A DNA stretch of 25,603 nucleotides, from IMG/VR virus record IMGVR_UViG_3300025115_000052, positions 1 through 25,603 of that record. One strand, 5' to 3'. The stretch comes from a virus. Below the pieces are notes generated by a model. The model ran no database searches, was not told the DNA's origin, and saw only the letters and a program-made list of their open reading frames with translations. Below, piece by piece: positions 16,017 through 23,567 of this stretch (its first letter is position 1; the number at the start of each line of letters is the position of its first letter). The position numbers and the translations under genes were made by a program.

Positions 16017-17637
16017 ACGGCTCTCCCCTCACTCTCTCCAAGCTGGAGTAGACGATGTGGACATAGTTCAACTGCATGCTCTCGTCCGCACCGTCGATGT
16101 AGAACTTGTACTGGATGGCCCGCCAGCGGTGGTTGCCCCAGCCTGTGCCACGGTCGATGATCGAGTCGAAGGCGGCTCCCCATAGGGTGGGGGTGCCCCA
16201 CGGGCTTCCTGCTGGCAGGGCTGCCCCCCAGGTCATGCCACCAGCGTCCGTGTTCACCGTCTTGGTGATGGTTGGGCTGGCGCTGAGGAAGTCACGGTAG
16301 GACTCCAGGTGCATGTCGAAGTCACCAGCAGCAGCCCAGATGGTGTCCATGCGCACCGTGCGATGCTTCGAGTGGGGCAGGCCCTGGGGCATCATCCAGG
16401 GCGTGTAGCAGTAGGCGGCGATGGCCGACCCTGTTCGGGCTGGCGCTGGGGTCGTCTCATCGTAGTGCCCGTACTCTAGGCGCTGGATGCTTTCCAGGTC
16501 CCTCGACCCGTAGCCGAGCAGCACATTGTTCGAGCAGACAGCGACAGCCTGCACCCCGTAGTCGTACTCGGTCCAAGCGCCCGTGGACAACTCCAGCACG
16601 AAGGTGCGATTCGGGTAGGCAGCAGCCCCCCAAGGCAGGGAGACATAGAGGCGATCATCCCATACCCACACGACGGCACGGTAGATGTTGGTGCGGTTCA
16701 TCCCACCCAGCATGTAGTTCTTGATGGCGGGGTCCAGCGAGGTGAACTGTGCCCCGTCGAAGGCCCACACCCCCGTGTTCGGGTCGAAGAAGTAGGCCAT
16801 GCCGCCCTGCACGGCCACACCCTCAGGGCATTCGGTGCCAATCTGGGATTCCACCTTGTACCGCTGGAACGAGTCCTCGCTCTTCCCTGTGAGCAGATGC
16901 ACGGCGTGCTGCTTCAGCACCAGCAGCGCCTCCCCGAAGGGCACCATCGCCATGATCTCGCCGCCGTCGTTGGGGTCGAAGTCGATGAACTGCGAGGCAG
17001 GCCAGGTTTCTGGGGTGAGGGCGTCAGAGTAGTACACCCTCGACGGGTAGCGGGTGGCAGCGTTCAAGATGTTGCCCGCCCACAGGCGGTCATGGTGGGT
17101 GCAGAGGAACCGTGCGACAGGGAACCTGTTGGGGGTGCCGTCGAAGGTGGTGGCGGTGACATCTGCCCAGGCGGCGCCCGTGAACGAATGCCCGCCCGTA
17201 GCGGACAGGCTGGTCAAGTACATGGTGTTGTTCAGCACGGCGAAAGCCACATGCCAGTTGTAGTAGTTGGTGGCAGGGCCGATGTTGTGTGCCGAAGAGG
17301 CCAGGGCGTTGCCGTAGATGCCCGCCCAGATGTCGCTGACTGCACCACCAGCGTTGTCCGTCTCGCAGACCGAGACGATGTACTCGGAGCCGCCTGTCAC
17401 ATGGAAGGAGAACAGGGCACGGGCGTCATGGGCGCCAGCGCCAGGGGCGGCGCCTGCGCAGGTGTCGTCGTAGTAGGTGTAGCCCTTGCGGGAGATGATC
17501 TCGCCTTTCGGGCCGAAGTTCACATTCAGGCAGTCGGGGGACTGGGTCGGCTCGACCATCAGAGGGTCGGCCTCTCGGTTCAGCCCGCCAGGGAGGCCCA
17601 TGAGGATGAAGGAGTTGAGGGAGGACTTCAACGCCAC
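16015..17637 (-). CDS. Tail nozzle / tubular protein (beta-propeller-like)
   Basis: This 540-residue protein is likely the tail nozzle below the adaptor (T7 gp12 / P22 gp10-like role). The opening GLPGGLNREADPLMVEPTQS and CLNVNFGPKGEIISRKGYT at residues 15-55 is the signature start of many such proteins. Repeated blade-like motifs follow, including HDRLWAGNI, HAVHLLTGK, DDRLYVSLPWG and FVLELSTGAWTEYDY, with regular beta strands and Trp/Tyr pairs. It starts with GTG two bases after the adaptor stop, with GGGGTG upstream. The internal Met13 has no better signal. The stop TAG is embedded in a near-copy of the boundary palindrome. A tail stabilisation protein of the same class is the only close alternative. 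Confidence 0.82.
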   Translation of the reverse strand: MALKSSLNSFILMGLPGGLNREADPLMVEPTQSPDCLNVNFGPKGEIISRKGYTYYDDTCAGAAPGAGAHDARALFSFHVTGGSEYIVSVCETDNAGGAVSDIWAGIYGNALASSAHNIGPATNYYNWHVAFAVLNNTMYLTSLSATGGHSFTGAAWADVTATTFDGTPNRFPVARFLCTHHDRLWAGNILNAATRYPSRVYYSDALTPETWPASQFIDFDPNDGGEIMAMVPFGEALLVLKQHAVHLLTGKSEDSFQRYKVESQIGTECPEGVAVQGGMAYFFDPNTGVWAFDGAQFTSLDPAIKNYMLGGMNRTNIYRAVVWVWDDRLYVSLPWGAAAYPNRTFVLELSTGAWTEYDYGVQAVAVCSNNVLLGYGSRDLESIQRLEYGHYDETTPAPARTGSAIAAYCYTPWMMPQGLPHSKHRTVRMDTIWAAAGDFDMHLESYRDFLSASPTITKTVNTDAGGMTWGAALPAGSPWGTPTLWGAAFDSIIDRGTGWGNHRWRAIQYKFYIDGADESMQLNYVHIVYSSLERVRGEP

Positions 17638-17639
17638 GA

Positions 17640-18308
17640 CTACACCCCGTCGAGCCAGGGCATGTTCGTCGTGTACGGTGCGGGGGTCGGACCCGCCCCG
17701 TAGACACGGGGGTAGTCCTCGGCTTCCTTGATGTAGAGGGCGACCATTTCGCCCACCTCGTTGTCGAAGCGACCGTCGAAGTACAGCGACTTCTCCATGT
17801 CCTCTTCATGCTCCCACACACGGGCGATGGCGTAGGAGGCGAGGACATAGTGGAACTCGACATCGAACTCTGGGCTGTCGCCATCGTTGACCAGCGCAGT
17901 CGGCGCCTTCAGGTAGTACAGGGTGTAGGTCTTGGCCGCAGTGGAGGGCACGGGGACCAGACTGATCTGATCCTCGTAGATGAAGTACCAGGAGGCACGG
18001 TTGGCGTCGGGGAAGTCGTCGCCCCACTTGGAGATCGCCTGCTCCCAGGAGAGGCGGGTGAGGCGCCTGTCGTATCCTACCTCGGTGATGCCCAGGGCCT
18101 TGCGGAAGTCGGCGGGCTTAGAGTAGACCCGCTGCGCAGCCACAGTGGTGATGGTGGCCGTCTCATGCAGCCACGGCCACGGCCAGCGGTTGGCGAGACG
18201 GCGCAGACCCTCGTTGAGCCACACGGTCAACTCGGAATCCTGAATGTCGTCCAACTCCACCAGCGTCATGTGCCGCACATAGGTGCGGAGTTCGCTAAGG
18301 GTTGCCAT
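17640..18308 (-). CDS. Head-tail connector (adaptor) protein
   Basis: This 222-residue adaptor forms the ring between portal and tail. It begins MATLSELRTYVRHMTLV, followed by DSELTVWLNEGLRRLANRWPW at about residues 23-43. This helical pattern is typical of podovirus adaptors (T7 gp11 / P22 gp4-like families). The middle has VYSKPADFRKALGITEV and the beta segment DQISLVPVPSTAAKTYTLYY. The end is helical, with a Tyr/Asp-rich tail. The ATG at 18308 overlaps the zinc-finger gene by 14 bases and has AAGGTGAAGG upstream. The following gene starts two bases past its stop. Its place after capsid and before the nozzle gene strongly supports the call. Confidence 0.85.
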   Translation of the reverse strand: MATLSELRTYVRHMTLVELDDIQDSELTVWLNEGLRRLANRWPWPWLHETATITTVAAQRVYSKPADFRKALGITEVGYDRRLTRLSWEQAISKWGDDFPDANRASWYFIYEDQISLVPVPSTAAKTYTLYYLKAPTALVNDGDSPEFDVEFHYVLASYAIARVWEHEEDMEKSLYFDGRFDNEVGEMVALYIKEAEDYPRVYGAGPTPAPYTTNMPWLDGV

Positions 18309-18579
18309 CCTTCACCTTCTTCGCCATCTGCTTCTGATGGCCGACACAGAAGAAGGACCCCTTGGTCGGCGGTGCCGTGCAGGCTTCGCCGCCACGGGTG
18401 GTCCCCTGGCAGTTGGTTGGGACGAACGGAAGCCCAGGGGCCGTCACCAATCTGGCGTCCCCTGAACTGACCGCTCGGGGGGCATCCTGCAGCGGACGGC
18501 CCGCCGTGGAAGCCCCTGCCATCACAACAGGGCGTGGTTTGTCTGTCATAGTGGCGTGAGCAGCTTTGACACCGATCAC
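18295..18579 (-). CDS. Small C3H zinc-finger protein in head operon
   Basis: This protein is 94 residues from a GTG at 18579, or 84 residues from the ATG at 18549. Neither start has a good ribosome binding site, so the choice is open. The first half is low-complexity (Ala, Pro, Ser, Gly). The C-terminal half holds Cys57, Cys67, Cys78 and His81 in the pattern C-x9-C-x10-C-x2-H (CQGTTRGGEAC, then FFCVGH). This resembles a short zinc-binding domain common in phages and bacteria, recalled as the type 'C-T-GxxC-P-C-H'. It lies between the capsid and connector genes, and its end overlaps the connector start by 14 bases, so translation is probably coupled. The role is unknown; capsid or neck binding is a guess. 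An alternative frame over the same DNA (18589-18266) lacks this motif and is arginine-rich noise. Confidence 0.75.
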   Translation of the reverse strand: MIGVKAAHATMTDKPRPVVMAGASTAGRPLQDAPRAVSSGDARLVTAPGLPFVPTNCQGTTRGGEACTAPPTKGSFFCVGHQKQMAKKVKDGNP

Positions 18580-18615
18580 GCCGACGCACTCACAGGTGTG
18601 CGCAACCGCACTGGC

Positions 18616-19569
18616 TTAGGTCAGGCCAGTCAGCTTCCCGTGCCTCTTGCAGTTGGACGGAACGAAGTTGCCGTAGCACAAGATGTGCTTGTACCAGACA
18701 TCCTGATTCGTGGGCGCCCGCATCTCGCTGGGCTTGAACCACACGCCGCTCAGGTACTTCAGGTACAGGTACTTCAGGTTCAGCATGTACATGTAACCAG
18801 AGGTGCAGTTCGCAGAGAACGCCATGGGCGCCCCCTTGAACATGAGATTCTGGAAACCTGCATCTGCCATCTTCGGGTCCTCGAAACGCTGGTTCGTCTG
18901 AATCAGCGCCTCGTAGTCCCCGAACCGCTCTGCATCGGTGAACACATTGGTCGGATGATCGTTGCCTTCGGAGATTCCGTTGTACAAGGTCACCATCGCA
19001 GCGACGCTCAGAGCGCCGCCGACAGCGGTTTCCGTTGCACGCCAGTAGGCCCCTCCAGCAACAGTACGGTCGATCCCACCAAGGTCGCCCCAGGCTGGGT
19101 CTGCCGAATCAACGATGGCCTCCAGACCGTAGAAGTCCTTGCCAGCGTTGCCAGAACCGTCTCCGAACAGCATCACTTCGAGTTGTTCGGACATGGTCAA
19201 CTCCAGTTGCTGCAGCCGAGCCGAGAGCAGCGAGAGCAGGGCTGCACGGCCCTTGTTCTTCGCAACCTCGATCCCCTCGATGGAGAACAGTCCGTAGAAC
19301 TGCTTCCAGGGGAACTCAGCGGCAGAAATACCAGTGTTCGCATTGGTCGTGAACGGATCACTACCCGAGTAGGAACCCTTGTTCGCAGCCTGAGCGTACA
19401 CCAGAGGCTGGACGATCTTCTCGCCACCCTCCTGGTTCTCGATTCGGCCAGCAGCCTTCAGCACCCAGAGCAACGGCTTCGAGGTGAAGACATTGTCTGC
19501 GAGCGTCGGGATGTAGTGCTTCAGCGTGGTAGCCAACAGGCCATCCGTGCCGTAAGTCGAGTTTGGCAT
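18616..19569 (-). CDS. Major capsid protein (HK97 fold)
   Basis: This 317-residue coat protein builds the icosahedral head. The N-terminal part has the family pattern KPLLWVLKAAGRIENQEGG followed by KIVQPLVYAQ and SYSGSDPF at about residues 31-70. A central helix follows, with LLSARLQQLELTMSEQLE (about 111-128). Later come FKGAPMAFSAN and a beta-rich C-terminus. No delta domain or protease site is evident at the N-terminus. The start ATG at 19569 is preceded directly by an in-frame TAG, so it cannot be further upstream. The AGGAGG site ends 14 bases before it, unusually far. The segment encoding LKYLYLKYL contains a short 12-base direct repeat. It follows the scaffold gene, as expected. Confidence 0.92.
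   Translation of the reverse strand: MPNSTYGTDGLLATTLKHYIPTLADNVFTSKPLLWVLKAAGRIENQEGGEKIVQPLVYAQAANKGSYSGSDPFTTNANTGISAAEFPWKQFYGLFSIEGIEVAKNKGRAALLSLLSARLQQLELTMSEQLEVMLFGDGSGNAGKDFYGLEAIVDSADPAWGDLGGIDRTVAGGAYWRATETAVGGALSVAAMVTLYNGISEGNDHPTNVFTDAERFGDYEALIQTNQRFEDPKMADAGFQNLMFKGAPMAFSANCTSGYMYMLNLKYLYLKYLSGVWFKPSEMRAPTNQDVWYKHILCYGNFVPSNCKRHGKLTGLT
18752..18778 (-). repeat. 12-base direct repeat in capsid gene
   Basis: AGGTACTTCAGG occurs at 18752-18763 and again at 18767-18778, 15 bases apart. It encodes LKYL twice within LKYLYLKYL near the capsid C-terminus. It is probably a chance or recent small duplication. Confidence 0.6.
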
Positions 19570-19583
19570 CTAGTTTTTGCGAC

Positions 19584-19589
19584 CCTCCT
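19584..19589 (-). promoter_or_regulatory. Distant ribosome binding site of the capsid gene
   Basis: This is a consensus AGGAGG, part of AAAAGGAGGG. It is separated from the capsid ATG at 19569 by 14 bases, including five A residues and an in-frame TAG. The usual spacing is 5-9 bases. No alternative start codon in frame lies closer, because TAG directly precedes the ATG. Confidence 0.6.
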
Positions 19590-19612
19590 TTTCTCTGTCA
19601 GGGATAGGTAGG

Positions 19613-20536
19613 CTAGGCCGACAGTGCGCCTAGCTCCTGTAGCGCCAGGTCCATGGCCTGCGCAGGCGTCAGCTTCCCCACGGGCTTGGGCGGGGCCTCT
19701 GTCGAGGTTCCCATCGTGGTCCGTTGGGTGCCAGCCTTCTGCATGCCTTTCCGCTGGGCAATCTTCTGACTCCCCTGATACAGGAGAGCTTGGAAAACGA
19801 AGTCAAGGTCGGTGACACCACGCTTCTGCGCCTCTTCCAGAACGAGCATGCGATGCTCGTTGGACAGCTTCGTGTTGTACTTCTGCTCCAGAGCGTCGAA
19901 AGCCTTGGTCACCGCAGCGACCGCTTCCTGCTCCTGAGCCTTCTTGACCATCGGGTGTTCTGCGAGCTTGGCGTCCACTCGCTTCGTCACCTCGGCGTCC
20001 ACATCTGCATCGGTCCACAGCTTGACATCCTTCACGGGTGCTTCGCCGTCTTCGATCAGACCAGCCTTGGCTGCGATCATGCGGGCGAAGCCCTTCGGGT
20101 CTTCGAGCATGGCCTTATGGAGTGCGACTGCTTCAGCCGTCAGTTCTCGTTCCCGAGCAAGCTCCTGCGTCTTCTTGGTGTAGTCAGCTTGACGCATGTA
20201 CCCCTTGCGGAGTCCGTCAATGGACTCGGTCTTAGGGCCATCGCTTGTCTCCACATCCACCATAACCTCCCAGAACTCGTCAGAGTTCAGGTCGACCATG
20301 TTCTCGGCGCCTTCGGTCTTTTCGACCGTGGCCTCCAAGAGGGATGCGATTTCGTCCCCGCCCTTGGTGGGTTGTTCCACACCTGTCGTGTCGTCAGCGT
20401 GCTGGAAGTAGAAGTCGCCGTCTTCGCTCACAGAGGGCAAGTCTGTGGCGTCTCCGTCTGGGATTGCCACCCCAGACTCGGTGACCGCTGCGTCCAGTGC
20501 TGCCGCAAGTGACGGTGCGAATCCGTCGTTGGGCAT
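19613..20536 (-). CDS. Capsid assembly scaffolding protein
   Basis: This 307-residue scaffold directs capsid shell assembly around the portal and is then removed. The first 100 residues are strongly acidic and disordered (PSVSEDGDF, EKTEGAEN). They are followed by GLRKGYMRQADYTKKTQELA at about 109-128, a block seen often in phage scaffold proteins. A long charged coiled coil extends to about residue 250. The C-terminus is a basic/proline segment followed by a short helix (AMDLALQELGALSA), suited to binding coat protein. It starts at ATG with AAGGAAG upstream. Its position directly between portal and major capsid protein is the standard one. There is no visible protease motif, and no separate maturation protease was found in this window. 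Confidence 0.88.
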   Translation of the reverse strand: MPNDGFAPSLAAALDAAVTESGVAIPDGDATDLPSVSEDGDFYFQHADDTTGVEQPTKGGDEIASLLEATVEKTEGAENMVDLNSDEFWEVMVDVETSDGPKTESIDGLRKGYMRQADYTKKTQELARERELTAEAVALHKAMLEDPKGFARMIAAKAGLIEDGEAPVKDVKLWTDADVDAEVTKRVDAKLAEHPMVKKAQEQEAVAAVTKAFDALEQKYNTKLSNEHRMLVLEEAQKRGVTDLDFVFQALLYQGSQKIAQRKGMQKAGTQRTTMGTSTEAPPKPVGKLTPAQAMDLALQELGALSA

Positions 20537-20564
20537 TGGTACTTCCTTTCTCGAAGGAGCAGAT

Positions 20565-20586
20565 GCTCCCTCATAGAAGAGGGAGC
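20565..20586 (-). other. Hairpin between portal and scaffold genes
   Basis: GCTCCCTC and GAGGGAGC form a perfect eight-base stem with a six-base loop. The 3' arm can instead pair with the next bases: GGAGCA then TGCTCC around TC. The two stems are mutually exclusive. No U-tract follows, so I read it as a possible attenuator, RNase site or mRNA-stabilising stem, not a terminator. Confidence 0.5.
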
Positions 20587-20596
20587 GGTGTCGACA
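20570..20596 (-). promoter_or_regulatory. Boundary element C (TGTCGACA-N8-TCTTCT-A-TGAG)
   Basis: An exact palindrome at 20589-20596 lies eight bases after the portal stop. It is followed by 8 bases, TCTTCT, A and TGAG, then GGAG. It lies in the 67-base gap before the scaffold gene. Its right half is also the 5' arm and loop of a hairpin (20565-20586), so DNA-level and RNA-level readings overlap here. Confidence 0.5.
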
Positions 20597-20603
20597 TTCT
20601 GTT

Positions 20604-22484
20604 CTAGGCGGGCGGCATCTGACCCGTGTTGAGGGCGCTCAGAGCCTCAGTTGGGGGCACAGCCGAAGCCAGGTTGGGTTGTGCGTTGACGAGGGAGGAC
20701 AGGTCGCCTGGCCCCTGCTGCTGGCCCATGCCAGGCTGGGGCGGCATCCCGCCCATGCCCATGGGTGCGGGCGGTTGGGGCTGCTGGAACATGGCGTCGA
20801 CATCGAGGATGCCAGCCGCCTCGAACCACAACTCGAACACCCGTCGCAGGTTCAGGTTCACCCCGAACTGCATGAGGCCAGGTGCCAGTTGGGCAAGCTG
20901 CACAGCCATCTCACGGAACTTCTGCTCCTTGAAGATGGGGTTGCGCAACTCGGTGGAGTTCTGCAGCACCTCGATGTTGTACACACCGACGAACATGTCG
21001 GCGCCGAGGGAGACTTCGACATCGCCGTTGACGGGGGTGCCTGCCATCTCGGCGGCGAGGACTTCGGGTTTGGCGCCCTTGGCGGCGATGGAGTCCATCT
21101 TCTCCCGCATCGCAGCCTTGTTGATGGCCTCCGCATCCCGTCCAGAGATGAGCAGGGCTGTCTCTTCGTAGTCGGTGACGGGGAAGACATCGGCGGCGAA
21201 GCCGAGGACGAGGGTGGCTGCCAGGCGGGTGAACTGCTCCACTTTGCGCAGCTTGTGGGCGGTCTTGATGTTGGAGGCGCCTTCGATGATGGACGCTTCG
21301 GTGGCGGTGCGCCTGATCTCAGGGGTGGCGCCCCTCAGGTACTCGTTGACACCTGTGACCTCGTAGACATCCCGCTGGATGAGGTCGGAGACATTGTACT
21401 GCTCCGAGGTGAGCGGGGTGAGGCCGATAGCCTGGATGACATCCATCAGCGGACGGTCGCCCTTGATCTTCACCATCTGGTTGACGACCTGGGAGGTGAG
21501 GGCGTCCTCTGTCTCTGCGTCGAGGACATCGGCCTTCACCAGGAACTTGGGGATGTTGCGGCGCCGATGCGTGAGCATCTGGCTGCGGCTCTTGTTCAAC
21601 TCCTGCTGCAGGGACCATATCTGCTCCAACTCGCCCATGTGGTAGGGCATCTTCGGGAGCCAGTGGTTGGGCAGGTTGATGATCGGGCACTTGGCCTGTT
21701 CGATCACACGGAGGGGGCGGTCGCCTGCGGCGCCGAAGACGATGAGGCGGTCTTCGATGCGATCCCAGAACTCGTAGATGTCGACCCACTGTTTGCCGTC
21801 GTCGGCAGGACGGAAGTGGGCTTCGTCTTCGGTGGCGATCTCAGCCTGGTCGATGCCGAGCAGATCGTCGGGGAGGGCGTCGTACAGGCCAGAGTCTTCA
21901 AGCTCTTCCTTCGTGGTCCTGATCTTCTCGCACACCCAGCGGGCGTCGATGAAGTCTCTTGCCATCGGGTCAACCCAGATGTTCCAGGGGTCGACGGCGT
22001 CGAGCATGATGTCGGCCTTGGTGTACTGGCCTTCCTTCGAGAACTTGTAGGACACCTTGGCGTAGCCGTCGCCGTAGATGAGGGAGTCGAAGGCCACGGA
22101 CTGGACGGCTCTGGCGGCGCCCGAGTCGAGGGACTGCCACCAGCGGTTCAGCCACGCCTCCTGGGCACGGGCGTTCGACATGGTGGCGTCGAGGGACCAG
22201 GGGGTGATCACGAAGTTGGGGTCGGACCCTGAGATGTAGGGGACGATGGTGTTGACGGTGGAGAAGCTGATGTTGATGGTGATCAGGTCGGCGGTGGGGT
22301 CCTGTGAGGTAGGGGTGGTGGCCCACTGGTCGCCCTGGTACTGCTGCTCCGACTGTTTCCAGGCTGTCTCACGCTTGGAGGTGCGCTGCTGCTGCGCCAC
22401 TGTCAGAAGCTGGCGGGCGTAGTTGACAGCCTCAGACCACTCTTCGGCTCTGAGGTTCTCTGCGGCGACACCTACATAGCGCAT
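20604..22484 (-). CDS. Portal protein
   Basis: This is the 626-residue portal subunit, which forms the dodecameric channel at the capsid vertex that the terminase docks on and the connector closes. It starts with ATG behind an AGGGG site. The N-terminal region holds a helical start (residues 1-45), then QYQGDQW and TINISFSTVNTIVPY. This layout is typical of podovirus and P22-like portals. It is followed by a long alpha/beta body with VNQMVKIKGDRPL and a helical region near residues 380-470 (EYLRGATPEIRRTATEAS). The C-terminus is a Pro/Met/Gly-rich tail (QPPAPMGMGGMPPQPGMG). Length and neighbours (terminase upstream, scaffold and capsid downstream) agree. It ends in TAG 67 bases before the scaffold gene, in a gap that carries hairpins and a TGTCGACA element. 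Confidence 0.92.
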   Translation of the reverse strand: MRYVGVAAENLRAEEWSEAVNYARQLLTVAQQQRTSKRETAWKQSEQQYQGDQWATTPTSQDPTADLITINISFSTVNTIVPYISGSDPNFVITPWSLDATMSNARAQEAWLNRWWQSLDSGAARAVQSVAFDSLIYGDGYAKVSYKFSKEGQYTKADIMLDAVDPWNIWVDPMARDFIDARWVCEKIRTTKEELEDSGLYDALPDDLLGIDQAEIATEDEAHFRPADDGKQWVDIYEFWDRIEDRLIVFGAAGDRPLRVIEQAKCPIINLPNHWLPKMPYHMGELEQIWSLQQELNKSRSQMLTHRRRNIPKFLVKADVLDAETEDALTSQVVNQMVKIKGDRPLMDVIQAIGLTPLTSEQYNVSDLIQRDVYEVTGVNEYLRGATPEIRRTATEASIIEGASNIKTAHKLRKVEQFTRLAATLVLGFAADVFPVTDYEETALLISGRDAEAINKAAMREKMDSIAAKGAKPEVLAAEMAGTPVNGDVEVSLGADMFVGVYNIEVLQNSTELRNPIFKEQKFREMAVQLAQLAPGLMQFGVNLNLRRVFELWFEAAGILDVDAMFQQPQPPAPMGMGGMPPQPGMGQQQGPGDLSSLVNAQPNLASAVPPTEALSALNTGQMPPA

Positions 22485-22487
22485 CCG

Positions 22488-22784
22488 CTAACCCCTGTAC
22501 CGTTCGATCTCACGACCGTCACGCTTGGCGGTTTCGACGATCTCCCGCCCGATCTCGTTCTGGGTGACATGGGAGGCGTTGTCTGACTTCAGGCGCATGA
22601 TGTTCGCCATCACAGTGCCGCCGTTCTTCGCAGCACGCATGTCTGCGAGGGCACGCTTGCAGAAGCCGCAGTCGTCTGGGCCTCCTGGCAGCCATTCGTC
22701 GGTGTGGGCGATGCCGCCCTGGTGCATTTCGGGTTCGTGGTTCATGGTGGTTCGGGGTGGGGGGCCGAAGCCCCCCACACCCAT
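22488..22784 (-). CDS. Small CxxC protein ahead of portal
   Basis: This is a 98-residue protein of unknown function. Its ATG at 22784 has an AAAGGA site five to six bases upstream, so I prefer it to the internal Met14 (22745), which has no ribosome binding site. Cys39 and Cys42 form a CGFC knuckle, and His21 and His27 lie upstream, so a single zinc site is possible. The C-terminal half is charged and probably helical (EIGREIVETAKRDG). Codons 2 to 9 coincide with a very stable UUCG-loop hairpin, an odd feature for the start of a gene. Its stop lies three bases before the portal start, so the two are probably translationally coupled. It could be a portal chaperone or a packaging accessory protein. 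No family was recognised. Confidence 0.7.
   Translation of the reverse strand: MGVGGFGPPPRTTMNHEPEMHQGGIAHTDEWLPGGPDDCGFCKRALADMRAAKNGGTVMANIMRLKSDNASHVTQNEIGREIVETAKRDGREIERYRG
22757..22778 (-). other. UUCG-tetraloop hairpin at start of a coding region
   Basis: On the minus strand GTGGGGGGC and GCCCCCCAC form a perfect nine-base stem around the extra-stable loop TTCG. It lies at codons 2-9 of the 98-residue CxxC gene, or in its leader if Met14 is used. There is no U-tract downstream, so intrinsic termination is unlikely. Such a stem would hinder ribosomes or protect the RNA from decay. Confidence 0.7.
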
Positions 22785-22798
22785 CGGTTCCTTTCGGA

Positions 22799-23536
22799 CT
22801 ATCGGCTGACGGGGATTCTCATCATGAAAGCGTCGATGAGGAAACCCTTCTCGCCAGCCGCCTCGGTTGCGACCTTGAATCCAGCGGTGAGTCCTTCATC
22901 GTCGGGAATGTTGGCGCTACGGGTGTAGGCTTTCAGTACGCCGTCGATGAACAACTGGCACTCATCTTCGTGCGCCAGAATCTCGATCAGATACCAGGTG
23001 TCAATCACAGCGGTGACATCGGTGGCGACCGCCGTGGCGGCGGAACCATCGACCACGACCAGATTGAACTCGGTGTCTGCCGAGATGTCCAACTCGCAGG
23101 ACACGGAGTTGACTCCACGCCCCGCAGCGTTGTACGCATCGAACAGGCCGAAGTTGAACTCAATCGCAGTGACCGAGGGGAAACGGACAATCGCCGCCAG
23201 GTAAATCGCTTCCGATTCACCGTCAGGCAGAATGACCGCATCGGGGTGCGCCAGGAACAACGATCCTTCGTCGCCGATGGCGGGCGTGGTGGGGCCAGTG
23301 TTCAACTGGATCACGCCAGGATGGTCCTGCACTGTGGCGGCGGTGGCGACAAGGTCCACATCGGACCCTGCAGCACCGACCACAGAGGTGACCACCCACC
23401 CGAGTTCCCCAATCAGAGCCGTGGTGACAGGCCCGTGGCAGAAGTCATCCCGAAGGATGACATGCTTCCGCAGGCTCGCCACTCCGTCAAAGGGCGGATG
23501 GGCGATGGAGTTCAAGGGCTGAGGCAGGTATGACAT
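22799..23536 (-). CDS. LamG/concanavalin-like beta-sandwich virion protein
   Basis: This 245-residue protein begins with ATG after a strong AAAGGAGG site seven bases upstream. From about residue 30 it follows the pattern common in phage jelly-roll proteins. An opening DDF is followed by a long run of alternating beta strands, then FNFGLFDAYNA, then a segment with WYLIEILAHEDECQLFIDGVL near residues 190-210. That segment is the typical 'measured property plus ligand loop' of LamG/ConA-like folds. It ends with DAFMMRIPV. It has no signal peptide or membrane helix. Such proteins usually decorate capsids or bind surface glycans. The location among head genes favours a capsid decoration or head fibre role, which is inference. 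It is separated from the gene before it by an 81-base gap holding a dyad and a TGTCGACA site. Confidence 0.7.
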   Translation of the reverse strand: MSYLPQPLNSIAHPPFDGVASLRKHVILRDDFCHGPVTTALIGELGWVVTSVVGAAGSDVDLVATAATVQDHPGVIQLNTGPTTPAIGDEGSLFLAHPDAVILPDGESEAIYLAAIVRFPSVTAIEFNFGLFDAYNAAGRGVNSVSCELDISADTEFNLVVVDGSAATAVATDVTAVIDTWYLIEILAHEDECQLFIDGVLKAYTRSANIPDDEGLTAGFKVATEAAGEKGFLIDAFMMRIPVSR

Positions 23537-23567
23537 TGCAAGCCTCCTTTCCTTGTTTCAGACAGCG

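Noticed and set aside
18266-18589. Alternative 107-codon minus frame overlapping the zinc-finger gene
   Set aside because: Arg/Gly/Cys-rich with no pattern. The neighbouring frame carries a clean C3H zinc motif and better gene spacing.
20679-22232. Long plus-strand open frame (517 codons) opposite the portal gene
   Set aside because: The portal frame has clear family features. The antisense frame is His/Asp/Gly-rich without motifs and arises from GC-rich third positions.
22757-22778. Intrinsic terminator at the UUCG hairpin
   Set aside because: There is no U-tract after the stem on either strand, and the portal gene downstream must be transcribed.
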